18,601 nucleotides of DNA from an uncultured Helicobacteraceae bacterium (GTDB taxonomy: Bacteria > Campylobacterota > Campylobacteria > Campylobacterales > UBA6016), in the NCBI GenBank assembly GCA_937973585.1, contig CALJKN010000095.1, positions 1-18,601 on the forward strand. Direction: 5' to 3'. The notes under the pieces are model-generated. The model ran no database searches. It was not told where the DNA came from and saw only the letters and a program-made list of their open reading frames with translations. Every line of letters starts with the position of its first letter. Positions within the stretch are counted from its first letter, which is position 1. Positions 11,645 to 18,601 of the stretch are shown here, piece by piece. A program made the translations under genes and the position numbers.

Positions 11645-12375
11645 TAGCCCTTATCCAGCTCCCCTCTGTAGCTCACTATACCGTGAGAGAGGTTTGATAC
11701 TTTTTTGTATCCCAAATCTTTTAGGACGCTTTGGCAGTATGCGCTTCTGGAGCCTACGTGACAGTATACTATTACCGTTTCGTTTTTGAACTCCTCTATC
11801 TGCTTGACGGCATCATAGAAGCTTGTAGTCGGAACCAGATAGTCAACCCCTCTGATTCTGAAGTTTTTGTACTCCATCCACTCTCTGACATCCACGATTT
11901 TAAACGATACCATACCGAGGGTTCTGGCCTCTATGAGAGCCTCTAGCTCTTCGGAGTCTAGTTGGTCTTTTGCCAGTAGTAGCTCGCATTCGTCTTTTGT
12001 TAGCCCTCTTGAGTGTGCGTGTATCGCCTCTTCCAACTTCTCTTCCATCGCTTTTGCGGCAGCAAACTCAGGGGTGCAAAATATCCCGCAATGGCAACTC
12101 CCGTGATTTGGGATCTCATCGTTTATTGCAGGTTTGCACGGACAGACTCTATCCTCTTCCTTGTTTCCGGTCACAAAAAAACAAGGGCAGTATCTCTTGT
12201 CGTAAATAAGCTTGTTTCTCGTTAGTCCAAACTGGATGCTTTGGGTGATCTCCGAGTCCGGATTGTAGGCAAATCCGAATTGTTTTACTACTTTGTCGGT
12301 AAAATCAACGGTCTTTTGGAGTTCTGTTTGAAACTCCTCAGAATTTGGGTCAATCTTTTTGATTTGTTCACTCAT
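11644..12375 (-). CDS. Ferredoxin-thioredoxin reductase-like catalytic domain fused to rhodanese
   Basis: A 243-residue two-domain protein. Residues about 15-110 match the catalytic subunit of ferredoxin-thioredoxin reductase, with CPC (63-65), CPC (78-80) and CHC (94-96), the six cysteines that hold a [4Fe-4S] cluster next to a redox-active disulfide; a seventh cysteine is at 100. After a helical linker, residues about 145-240 form a rhodanese domain with IVDVREWMEY and the active-site loop CHVGSRS, catalytic Cys205. The combination suggests electron transfer to a persulfide or thiol substrate (inference). The ATG at 12375 has AGGATT upstream. It is cotranscribed with rarA and divergent from the metallopeptidase gene. 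Confidence 0.88.
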   Translation of the reverse strand: MSEQIKKIDPNSEEFQTELQKTVDFTDKVVKQFGFAYNPDSEITQSIQFGLTRNKLIYDKRYCPCFFVTGNKEEDRVCPCKPAINDEIPNHGSCHCGIFCTPEFAAAKAMEEKLEEAIHAHSRGLTKDECELLLAKDQLDSEELEALIEARTLGMVSFKIVDVREWMEYKNFRIRGVDYLVPTTSFYDAVKQIEEFKNETVIVYCHVGSRSAYCQSVLKDLGYKKVSNLSHGIVSYRGELDKG

Positions 12376-12389
12376 TAATAATCCTAAGT

Positions 12390-12395
12390 TATAAT
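12390..12395 (+). promoter_or_regulatory. -10 element TATAAT upstream of the YgjP-like gene
   Basis: Consensus TATAAT, 30 bases before the ATG at 12426, between divergent genes. On the other strand TATAAA (forward 12401-12406) could serve the FTR-rhodanese gene, so the two promoters would overlap. Confidence 0.5.
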
Positions 12396-12425
12396 GCTGA
12401 TTTATAGTAGCTGAAAGTGTACCTA

Positions 12426-13073
12426 ATGTTTACCAATATAACGATTAAACGTCTAAAAACAATCAAGAGTCTGCGTGTCGAGGCAACAGAGGAGGGGGGT
12501 CTGCTAGTTCGGGCTCCGACATACATATCCGATGCATATTGTATGGATTTTATCCGGAAAAACAGCACAAAAATAACCCGTATGGTTGAGGCAAAACTGG
12601 AGTTTGCAAGGGCAAAAAACGAATTTAACGGATTTTTTTTACACCTAGGCAAAAAAGCCGAATACGTTTTAGAACCATCGCTCAAAAAGCCTTTTTTGTT
12701 TGAAGATAATAGGCTTAGTGTCAGAGAGGATGCAGACTTTCGGGGGTTTTTGCTCTCCGAGGCCAAAAGGATTATAACCCCAAAAGCCCACGATATAGCC
12801 GGTTTTTATGACGTAGAGTTCAAAAAAATATCGTTTCGGGATGCAAAAAGCAGATGGGGAAGCTGCTCATCAAGGGGGCATCTAAATTTTAGCTACAGAC
12901 TGGTCGGAGCCCCAAAGAGCGTCATAGAATACGTAGTGATACACGAGGTTTGCCACCTACGGGAGCTAAACCACTCCGAGCGGTTTTGGAACGAGGTACG
13001 AAAACTCTCTCCGGCATACAAAGAGAGCGAAGCGTGGCTAAAAAAATACGGGAGATTGTTGTTTATACGCTAA
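12426..13073 (+). CDS. YgjP-like (DUF45/WLM-type) zinc metallopeptidase domain protein
   Basis: A 215-residue protein of the YgjP/DUF45 family of predicted zinc metallopeptidases. The conserved FRDAKSRWGSCSSRGHLNFSY stretch (about 138-157; SRWGSC 142-147) is followed by the zinc motif IHEVCH with His173, Glu174 and His177, and by the third ligand His183 in NHSERFW. No signal peptide is seen, so it is cytoplasmic. The ATG at 12426 is preferred over the in-frame GTG at 12417 because GAAAG precedes it at proper spacing and the TATAAT at 12390 then gives a normal leader. The in vivo substrate of the family is not established. Confidence 0.9.
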   Translation: MFTNITIKRLKTIKSLRVEATEEGGLLVRAPTYISDAYCMDFIRKNSTKITRMVEAKLEFARAKNEFNGFFLHLGKKAEYVLEPSLKKPFLFEDNRLSVREDADFRGFLLSEAKRIITPKAHDIAGFYDVEFKKISFRDAKSRWGSCSSRGHLNFSYRLVGAPKSVIEYVVIHEVCHLRELNHSERFWNEVRKLSPAYKESEAWLKKYGRLLFIR

Positions 13074-13172
13074 TTTTTTACCAACAAGGTGACGATGAGG
13101 CGGTGAAACGATTTTACGCAGTTCTCAATTTTGGCTTTTTTGAAAAACCGGTCAAAAAAAGCTATTATTTGG

Positions 13173-13193
13173 ACACGGCTCCGGCTGTGTTTT
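13173..13193 (+). terminator. Possible rho-independent terminator after the YgjP-like gene
   Basis: ACACGGC-TCCG-GCTGTGT forms a 7-bp stem with one G-T pair and a four-base loop, followed by a short T-run (TTTTG). It lies about 100 bases after the metallopeptidase stop and just before the toxin-antitoxin promoter. The T-run is short, so confidence is limited. Confidence 0.4.
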
Positions 13194-13209
13194 GCTTCAA
13201 AATATGTGC

Positions 13210-13215
13210 TATAAT
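13210..13215 (+). promoter_or_regulatory. -10 element of the toxin-antitoxin operon
   Basis: GTGCTATAATC, a consensus TATAAT, lies 30 bases before the antitoxin ATG at 13246. It falls downstream of an alternative in-frame start at 13192, which argues for the later start. Confidence 0.6.
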
Positions 13216-13245
13216 CAATCAAATTTTCATAAGGCAAAAAGATAT

Positions 13246-13470
13246 ATGCAGACTATAACGCTTGAAGTGAACGATGGTTTTTTGTCTAAGTTTATGAGCC
13301 TATTGGAGACGATACCGAAAGACCAAGTAAAAATAAAAACAGATAGATATAGTGAAGAGATAACAAAAAGACTAAAATCAATAGACAACGGCGACGATAA
13401 GCTTGTATCTCACGCCGATTTTTGGGGTAAGTTTGACGATAGAGTAGTTAGCTTCAAAAATGCAAATTGA
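13246..13470 (+). CDS. Antitoxin of RelE/ParE-type module
   Basis: A 74-residue acidic/basic protein starting MQTITLEVNDGFLSKFMSLL, resembling the short antitoxins in which an N-terminal strand-helix region is followed by a disordered toxin-binding tail (KRLKSIDNGDDKL, ending VSFKNAN). The start at 13246 is favoured over the frame-extended one at 13192 because the promoter TATAAT lies between them and AAGG precedes 13246. Its last 11 bases overlap the toxin gene, the usual arrangement. The exact antitoxin family is not recognised; identification rests mainly on size and position before a clear RelE/ParE-fold toxin. It probably represses its own promoter (family knowledge). Confidence 0.75.
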   Translation: MQTITLEVNDGFLSKFMSLLETIPKDQVKIKTDRYSEEITKRLKSIDNGDDKLVSHADFWGKFDDRVVSFKNAN

Positions 13471-13744
13471 GTATTCTGCTAGGTTTGAAAACGAGCTTTT
13501 TGAAATCTACGCTTTTATCGCCGAAGACAGTATAAATAGAGCGGACACATTCGCTGCATCCCTCAAACAAAACATCGAAAAAATCCCCGATATGCCCTAC
13601 AAACACAGACAATCCGTAAAATCAAACGACCCACAAGTGCGAGATATGATATTTATGGGCTATGTCGTGGTCTATAGGGTCAATGAATCAAAAAATCGTA
13701 TTGAGATAATTGGGATTTTTAATGCTAATGAATGGGGATTGTAG
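13460..13744 (+). CDS. RelE/ParE superfamily toxin
   Basis: A 94-residue toxin of the RelE/ParE fold. The N-terminal ARFENELFEIYAFIAEDSINRADTF helix pair, the FAASLKQNIEKI segment, and the C-terminal strands (RDMIFMGYVVVYRVNES, then IEIIGIFNANE) follow the family pattern, and the length is normal. The pattern favours a ParE-like member over the ribosome-dependent mRNA nuclease RelE, but the target cannot be decided from sequence. It overlaps the antitoxin gene by 11 bases and its start depends on it. No transposon ends were seen around the pair. Confidence 0.87.
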   Translation: MQIEYSARFENELFEIYAFIAEDSINRADTFAASLKQNIEKIPDMPYKHRQSVKSNDPQVRDMIFMGYVVVYRVNESKNRIEIIGIFNANEWGL

Positions 13745-13762
13745 CAGGTAGCCCCATCTACT

Positions 13763-13814
13763 TTCCGCACCACAGGACAAAGCCATGTCATACTGCGACA
13801 ATAAAGGTGCGGAA
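13763..13814. repeat. 9-bp inverted repeat between convergent genes
   Basis: TTCCGCACC (13763-13771) and GGTGCGGAA (13806-13814) are exact complements with 34 bases between, located between the toxin stop and the end of the proline-rich gene on the other strand. Inside the loop TGTC and GACA can pair as well. There is no T-run on either side, so this is a weak terminator candidate or another folded element. Confidence 0.55.
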
Positions 13815-13823
13815 TATGTAAGT

Positions 13824-13967
13824 TTAGTTTTTCTTTTGTTCATTTCCGCCCTGCTGCTCTTTTGGTCTTTCTGGTACATTTTGCCCATCATTCACTTGTT
13901 TTGTGGGTGGCGTTTGAACTACTGGTTTTTCTGGAACATTGTTACCTTCTGCTAAAATTTTACTCAT
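13824..13967 (-). CDS. 47-residue proline-rich small protein
   Basis: On the minus strand the ATG at 13967 overlaps the stop of the membrane-protein gene as ATGA and follows GGGAGAA at good spacing. The frame ends with TAA at 13824. The peptide begins MSKILAEGNNVPEKPVVQTP and contains a second related unit, NVPERPKEQQGG, ending NEQKKN. It is proline-, glutamine- and asparagine-rich with no hydrophobic core, so probably disordered. Ribosome site and coupling support it as real despite its size. It is the last gene of the R-M operon. No function is known; being paired with a membrane protein suggests a ligand or regulator of it (inference). Confidence 0.6.
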   Translation of the reverse strand: MSKILAEGNNVPEKPVVQTPPTKQVNDGQNVPERPKEQQGGNEQKKN

Positions 13968-14356
13968 CTGTTTTCTCCCAAATTAAAATATGCAAATGCA
14001 ATCATCGAAGCAAGCCCGACAACAAACAGCAGTCCTGCTGAGAAATTCAAAGCAGAAGTCCAAAAATCAGACTTATTTTTTGTTTCGACACCATTATCTA
14101 AGTCTTTTATGGCTTGCCTCATGGCTAGGCGACTTGAGTAGAACGACCAAAGTACGGCTGAGCAGCTGAGCGTCCAAGCGCTCCATGCGATGATGAGAAG
14201 CCAAATATGTATCGCACCATCAAGCGATACGATGTCTTTTAGAAAAGTAAAAGACACGCCAAGTGCGCCGCCTGAGAGCATAAGCACTGTTTTGTCGTAC
14301 TGCTCTTGCGCTTTTGTTTCTAGGTCTTGCAAAAGTTTTCTATATTCCTCGCTCAT
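13964..14356 (-). CDS. Three-helix membrane protein in R-M operon
   Basis: A 130-residue membrane protein of no named family. A helical, charged N-terminus (MSEEYRKLLQDLETKAQEQY) leads to a weakly hydrophobic segment (about 26-42, MLSGGALGVSFTFLKDI), then a clear helix (about 49-70, IHIWLLIIAWSAWTLSCSAV). A loop with RQAIKDLDNGVETKNKSD follows, and the last helix is at about 102-126 (ALNFSAGLLFVVGLASMIAF). The ATG at 14356 is 3 bases after the res stop, so it belongs to the restriction-modification operon. Its own stop overlaps the proline-rich gene. Small membrane proteins next to defence genes are often effectors, but nothing here proves that. Confidence 0.75.
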   Translation of the reverse strand: MSEEYRKLLQDLETKAQEQYDKTVLMLSGGALGVSFTFLKDIVSLDGAIHIWLLIIAWSAWTLSCSAVLWSFYSSRLAMRQAIKDLDNGVETKNKSDFWTSALNFSAGLLFVVGLASMIAFAYFNLGENR

Positions 14357-14359
14357 AGA

Positions 14360-17257
14360 TTACTCAAAAAGCCTGCCGCTAGCCATCTCTTTTGTTAAGA
14401 CTGCAACTTTTGCAATATCCTCAAAATCAGCGCCATTTTTACTAAGTGTATAAAATCTTGCGTCACTCAAAAGCAAATATTCCCATTCTCTGCCGTCCCT
14501 ATTTTCCTCGGCTATGTTGTTGATTTGCGATACAAACGACAAAGTGGATTTTTGTTTTTGTCTCACATTTATATCCGTAACATCCTTGTCCGCTTTGGTC
14601 TCGACTATATATACCTTGCTTGCCGTGCGCACCAAAAAGTCGGGACTATAATGCGCCATAAGCCCGTCTGCCCTTATGTAGGGGATGGATGCAAAAGTAT
14701 GTTTGAACTCTACTATTTTAATAAACGCCTCGACCGTGCTTTGTCTGTCGAGAAAATTTAAAAAATCTTTTTCAAACTCGCCTTTGTTTGATGGGTACGC
14801 CGTTCGCTCGTATATTGTCTTCGTAAGCGCTAGCGAATAGTTTTCACGAACACTTAGCTTATCCACTTTTGAAAAATATATTTTTTCTATTTCGGCATCA
14901 CTTTTTTGCGTGCTTTGTTGAGCTTCAAAGATGAGTTTTGAGATTTCTTTTATAATATGTTCACTTACTCCTCCTGTTTTTAGTAGGAGTATTCGCCAGT
15001 TTTCATCAATAAAAGGATTAAACGGCTTGCCAAATAAGCTATTTCGGATGTAGTCGTCAATAACGGCTATGATTTTTGGCAGATTTATCTGCATATTCGG
15101 CAATTGCTTAAAGTGCCCTCTAGGACTCAATCTGTCTAGTTTGTTTGTTATGACGGCTAGTAGTTTTTGCAGGTATTCGTTATAACTCCCCGCTTTGAAA
15201 AAATCAACCCCGACTTGATATTTACCAAACACCGTCTCCGTCGTTATCTCTTCCGAGTGGAAGCTCTCTCCTTTTGGCGTAAAGCCCTTTAGTTGTTCTA
15301 GCGAATAATATGTAAGCGGATTAAGTCGTGAGCCGTCAAGTGCAAAATCAGCCAAAAGCTCCTCTTCGTCTCGCACGATTTTTGGCCAATATAGGTCGTA
15401 TTGCCCATAGTCCTCTTTTAGCCCTACGCTCATTATGTCACCGGTTACCGCTCCGCCCTCTTTGCCACCGTTTATCTCAGGTAGATTGCCGCCTATTAGC
15501 TCCTCTAGGTCGGCATAAAACTCTACAAAAGCTGGGTGCTCTATGATGGATAAAAGGTCGAGATAGTTGAGAGGCTCTAGCTTTTGTACAAGCAGTCGCT
15601 CTCTGTTTTCAGCTTTGAGGGATGCAAATTCCGCCTCTCTCCACATTAGCCGTAGTCCTCGCCCGATGGTTTGCTCTAACAGTATTGGAGCTTGCGAGCT
15701 TCGCAAGGGCACTATGACGCAGATATTTGAGACATCAAAGCCCTCACGGAGCATCAAGACTGATATGATGACTTTTGGCTTTTCTAGCGTGTCGATGTTG
15801 AAGACTTTTTGTTTGAGGCTTTGCCATTCATCTTCTTTTAGTTCCCCTTTTTTGTTGGAGTGTATGCCGACATATTCGTCGTCGTTTAGTCCAATATCCC
15901 TCAGATACTCTTCGACATACGGCACGACGGTCGTATCTTCACACATGACGAGCATTTTTGGATGTTTGTTGTTTGCTACTTTGACAAAGCTCTCTTCGAG
16001 GATTTGAAGCTTTTTTAGCCCCGCTTCAATCATTAGTTTTTGTCCATCTGATATGCCGATGACCTTGTTGCCATCATCCCTTACGGCTCTAAAATCAAGC
16101 TCGCTTGACGCCCACTCCTCTCTTTTGTCTATCGCTATCATCTTGACAAGCCCGTTTTTGATGGCGGTATCAAGTCCGAAGTTTACGATAGTGTGCGGAA
16201 AGTAGTGCTTTGTCCTAGTCTGTCCGCTTCCCGTGATGTCGTATGGAGTCGCCGAAAAGTCAAACTGCACAAACCGTGAGCCCTTGCCGCTTGCTATTTT
16301 GTCAAGCGCTTTTTGCCACTCCACCTCTTCTACTATTCCAGCCGTTTTGTTCTCGTGGATGTGGTGCGCTTCGTCATTTATGACCACAAGTCCTTCCAGA
16401 TTTGCCAGATACTCTACCGCTCCACCGCCTAGAAAACTTGCATCTAGGCTCTCAAGTGCATTGCCTCCGCTTGTTCCAGGGCGTATCGGGAAAATATCTT
16501 TAATAGCCCCACTTACGCTCTCATCCTCTGCCTCTTCATCTTTGTCCATAAATAGATGCCAGTTCGATATGGCTATCATGCCACCGCCAGTGATTTTGCG
16601 CCCTATCTCATCCTTTTTGACGACGCTACTTTGCAAAAATCCAAAAATAGCACTCTCGTAATGCTCAGGCACAAAAAGCTCTCTGTTTTTGTACATATCG
16701 CTAGTGCGAAAGTCCCTCTCGCCGTTTGCGTTTTCTTTGCCAAGATAGCTATCCAGTAGCCTCTCATACACGATAAGACCGGGCGCTACGAGCAAAAAGT
16801 TTGTGCAAAATCTCCCGCTTTTTTCCTCCTCAGCCCTAGCGTTTAGATACTGCCAAACGACTATGGCGTTCATCACCCATGTTTTGCCAGTACCTGTCGC
16901 CATTTTGAGTGCGTATTTTGGTATTTGGTATTTTGGACGAGATAGTTGCGAGATGTCAAATTTTGGTGGAGTTAGTAGCTGTGAGACTACTTTTTCGTAT
17001 ATTTCAAATACGCTTTTTACATGCAAAATCTCATGCAAATAGACGGTGTTTAGTATCGCTTGTTTCTGCCCTTCGTGGAAGTTTATTGCTCTATGCGTAT
17101 GTGGTTCGCAAAACCAGTATTTGAGTAGTTCGGCGGTTGTCGGTGTGACGCTTGCCAGTAGCTCCCCACTCTCCCAAAGGGCGTTTACTCTCTGCGTGAT
17201 AGATGCGGCAAGCTCTAGCGGGATATTGCCAGTGCCGGTATTTATCATATTTGCCAC
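14360..17257 (-). CDS. Type III-like restriction enzyme, Res subunit
   Basis: A 965-residue helicase-nuclease. Motif I ATGTGKT (120-126), DEAH box INDEAHH with Asp295-His298, motif III FSATP (334-338), and motif VI QTIGRGLRLMW form the superfamily 2 core of type III Res subunits. The C-terminal nuclease has SPDF (Asp873) and VETK (Glu886, Lys888), a PD-(D/E)XK site. With the Mod subunit such enzymes cut DNA having two unmethylated head-to-head sites (family knowledge). The start is the GTG at 17257, sharing TAGTG with the mod stop and with GGAGG seven bases upstream; the ATG at 17248 is too far from that site. The frame is open further upstream but only over the mod gene. All catalytic motifs look intact. 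Confidence 0.9.
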   Translation of the reverse strand: MANMINTGTGNIPLELAASITQRVNALWESGELLASVTPTTAELLKYWFCEPHTHRAINFHEGQKQAILNTVYLHEILHVKSVFEIYEKVVSQLLTPPKFDISQLSRPKYQIPKYALKMATGTGKTWVMNAIVVWQYLNARAEEEKSGRFCTNFLLVAPGLIVYERLLDSYLGKENANGERDFRTSDMYKNRELFVPEHYESAIFGFLQSSVVKKDEIGRKITGGGMIAISNWHLFMDKDEEAEDESVSGAIKDIFPIRPGTSGGNALESLDASFLGGGAVEYLANLEGLVVINDEAHHIHENKTAGIVEEVEWQKALDKIASGKGSRFVQFDFSATPYDITGSGQTRTKHYFPHTIVNFGLDTAIKNGLVKMIAIDKREEWASSELDFRAVRDDGNKVIGISDGQKLMIEAGLKKLQILEESFVKVANNKHPKMLVMCEDTTVVPYVEEYLRDIGLNDDEYVGIHSNKKGELKEDEWQSLKQKVFNIDTLEKPKVIISVLMLREGFDVSNICVIVPLRSSQAPILLEQTIGRGLRLMWREAEFASLKAENRERLLVQKLEPLNYLDLLSIIEHPAFVEFYADLEELIGGNLPEINGGKEGGAVTGDIMSVGLKEDYGQYDLYWPKIVRDEEELLADFALDGSRLNPLTYYSLEQLKGFTPKGESFHSEEITTETVFGKYQVGVDFFKAGSYNEYLQKLLAVITNKLDRLSPRGHFKQLPNMQINLPKIIAVIDDYIRNSLFGKPFNPFIDENWRILLLKTGGVSEHIIKEISKLIFEAQQSTQKSDAEIEKIYFSKVDKLSVRENYSLALTKTIYERTAYPSNKGEFEKDFLNFLDRQSTVEAFIKIVEFKHTFASIPYIRADGLMAHYSPDFLVRTASKVYIVETKADKDVTDINVRQKQKSTLSFVSQINNIAEENRDGREWEYLLLSDARFYTLSKNGADFEDIAKVAVLTKEMASGRLFE

Positions 17258-18601
17258 TAGAGCACCTCCACCGTCACGACCGACTCGAAGCCAAACACAT
17301 CTACAGCCTTGACGCATACAACTCTTTTGTCTTTTGGCTTGACCTCTAGCGTGATGCTTGTCGATACTCGCCAATCCTTGCTAGCGCCCTCTCTATTTTC
17401 ACGGTAGTCTTGCCATAGACTGCGAAATGTCTCACCGTCAAAGTCGGGGTCTATGCTCCAATACTCTATAAGAGCGAGTGGGTCACGGGCTATGAGGTTT
17501 TGAAGCGTTGCTTTTGCGGCGTCGTCTAGCGGTATATTGTCGGGACTTAGGAGTATATAGTTATCAAGTGCGATTGTCAGCCTATCATACTCGCCGCCTC
17601 TTGCCAGTATCGGAGATTTGATGGTCAGGTATTGCAGGGAGCTAAACCTCACGCCGCCGGATTTGACTAGCTTGTCATAGCTGCTTTTTGTCTTTAGCTT
17701 GTCAAGCAGGTCTGGCGGGATGACGAGAGCTTCTAGCCTTAAGTCGTTGAGCGTGGCGATAGAGCTTGAGATGTCAAAGGCGAAATTCCAGCCAAGCACG
17801 ACTACCTTGTCCCATCCGCCCATATAGTTGTCTCGCATCTCTATCGCTTTTTTGAGTGTGGCAAGTCCCGTTATCTTGTTTGGACTATCGGCGAAGACTA
17901 GCGTCTTTGTCCCTTTGATATGTCCTAGATGAGGCATCGATGCGTCGAGTGGCAATGCGCCAAACAGCCCCACGACTACGGCGGATAGGTCGCCGACTCT
18001 GCGGTAGAGCCTGCTAGTGGCAAACGCCTCTTTTTGATAGTCGCCGATGGCTTGATACAAAAACGGCTTTGCGTCGTTGTCGATGAGCCTTTTGCGCTGT
18101 ATCATGATGGAGGGCTTGCCGATGTCGGAGCTTATCCACCTGCGTCCGAGCTTTTCGGCTACTGCAGCGGTCGTACCACTACCGCCGAAGAAGTCGGCGA
18201 CGATGGAGTTTTCGTTTGATGAGGCTTTTAGGATTCGTTCGAGGAGGGTTTCAGGTTTTTGGGTCGCATACCCAACAATCTCACTTCCCTTATTGAGAAA
18301 CGGAACATCTCCCCACCAGTCATCGGCAGGTGAACCATTGAATACATCTAAAAATATATCATCATCATTAGCATTGCCCCTAGCAGCTAAACGCTTATAT
18401 GCACCTGGGGCATATTTTTTCATGTATCCATATGTTATTACGCCATCTTCATTAAAATGTTTACCCCATACTTCTATTGAGCTTTTAGCTAATGGCTGTT
18501 TTTGTACATTAAATAAATTGTTTTCACTTTTTGAATAAAAATATATTTGGTCATGTTTTCTTTTAAAGTAATTTGTTGACTTACCAGGATTTTTATATCC
18601 C
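17257..18601 (-). CDS. Type III-like DNA methyltransferase, Mod subunit (5' part outside window)
   Basis: The frame stays open from the stop at 17257 to the window end, giving 447 visible residues; the ATG at 18423 is internal, since GYKNPGKSTNYFKRKHDQIY just upstream fits the family. Motif X is GYATQKPETLLERILKASS and motif I is VADFFGGSGTTAA near 18170-18200. This order, with motif IV (DPPY) expected beyond the window, is that of beta-class N6-adenine methyltransferases used by type III systems. About 300 residues follow motif I, including a region ending VCVKAVDVFGFESVV. Res follows with a one-base overlap. G+C content changes sharply inside the gene: by hand count about 58% in 18121-18180 and 26% in 18421-18600. 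Confidence 0.88.
   Translation of the reverse strand, partial: GYKNPGKSTNYFKRKHDQIYFYSKSENNLFNVQKQPLAKSSIEVWGKHFNEDGVITYGYMKKYAPGAYKRLAARGNANDDDIFLDVFNGSPADDWWGDVPFLNKGSEIVGYATQKPETLLERILKASSNENSIVADFFGGSGTTAAVAEKLGRRWISSDIGKPSIMIQRKRLIDNDAKPFLYQAIGDYQKEAFATSRLYRRVGDLSAVVVGLFGALPLDASMPHLGHIKGTKTLVFADSPNKITGLATLKKAIEMRDNYMGGWDKVVVLGWNFAFDISSSIATLNDLRLEALVIPPDLLDKLKTKSSYDKLVKSGGVRFSSLQYLTIKSPILARGGEYDRLTIALDNYILLSPDNIPLDDAAKATLQNLIARDPLALIEYWSIDPDFDGETFRSLWQDYRENREGASKDWRVSTSITLEVKPKDKRVVCVKAVDVFGFESVVTVEVL

Noticed and set aside
11373..11789. 138-codon plus-strand frame over rarA and the FTR-rhodanese gene
   Set aside because: Antisense to two confidently identified genes and without family resemblance.
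13133..13162. GCTTTTTTGA...TCAAAAAAAGC inverted repeat after the metallopeptidase gene
   Set aside because: Stem is almost only A-T pairs; weak as a terminator, and the GC-richer hairpin at 13173 is the better candidate.
12950..13258. Open frame over the end of the metallopeptidase gene and the following gap
   Set aside because: It overlaps a well-identified gene in another frame, has no good start, and covers a terminator-like hairpin and the toxin-antitoxin promoter. Part of it (GDDEAVKRFYAVLNFGFFEK) looks protein-like, so a decayed gene cannot be fully excluded.
15567..16007. 146-codon plus-strand frame inside res
   Set aside because: Serine/arginine-rich translation of the opposite strand of a clear type III Res gene; no motif and no ribosome site.

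Overview
The window looks like chromosomal DNA of a Campylobacterota (epsilonproteobacterial) bacterium. This rests on the moderately AT-rich, lysine/isoleucine/phenylalanine-rich coding style, TATAAT promoters without clear -35 boxes, tightly overlapping genes, and the gene content (RmlABCD set, RarA, Psd, a ferredoxin-thioredoxin-reductase-like protein fused to a rhodanese). The genus cannot be named from sequence alone. No transposase, tRNA, rRNA or CRISPR array was seen.

Layout. (1) 1-3526 (+): end of a surface-polysaccharide operon: rmlA (3' end), rmlC, rmlD, rmlB, then an ABC-2 permease of Wzm type, all stop/start coupled. (2) 3526-6817 (+): where the partner ATPase gene wzt should start there are three successive 5' fragments of wzt. 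Each ends in a stop codon overlapping, or lying just past, the start of an inserted gene: an MNT-HEPN pair, an ORF6N-domain protein, and a second MNT gene followed by a 477-residue protein with a HepT-like HEPN domain, a long repeat-containing coiled coil and a C-terminal membrane anchor. No intact wzt is in the window. (3) 6818-8337 (+): creA, a coiled-coil hypothetical, and a zinc-ribbon membrane protein. (4) 8334-10008 (-): psd and a WYL regulator, overlapping. (5) 10080-10432 (+): two small membrane proteins, the first with a promoter so close that its mRNA may be leaderless. (6) 10433-12375 (-): FTR-rhodanese fusion and rarA. (7) 12426-13744 (+): a YgjP-like metallopeptidase and a RelE/ParE-type toxin-antitoxin pair with its own promoter. 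(8) 13824-18601 (-): a type III-like restriction-modification operon (mod, running off the window end, then res), followed by a three-helix membrane protein and a 47-residue proline-rich protein too short for standard ORF calls.

How it fits together. Region 1 makes dTDP-L-rhamnose and exports a rhamnose-containing glycan; its export ATPase gene appears to have become an acquisition site for toxin-antitoxin-like modules. The right end is a defence island (toxin-antitoxin plus R-M operon) with an abrupt composition change inside mod, pointing to exchange of the target-recognition region. The two most unusual items are the serial wzt-fragment/cassette structure and the membrane-anchored HepT coiled-coil protein paired with an MNT nucleotidyltransferase.
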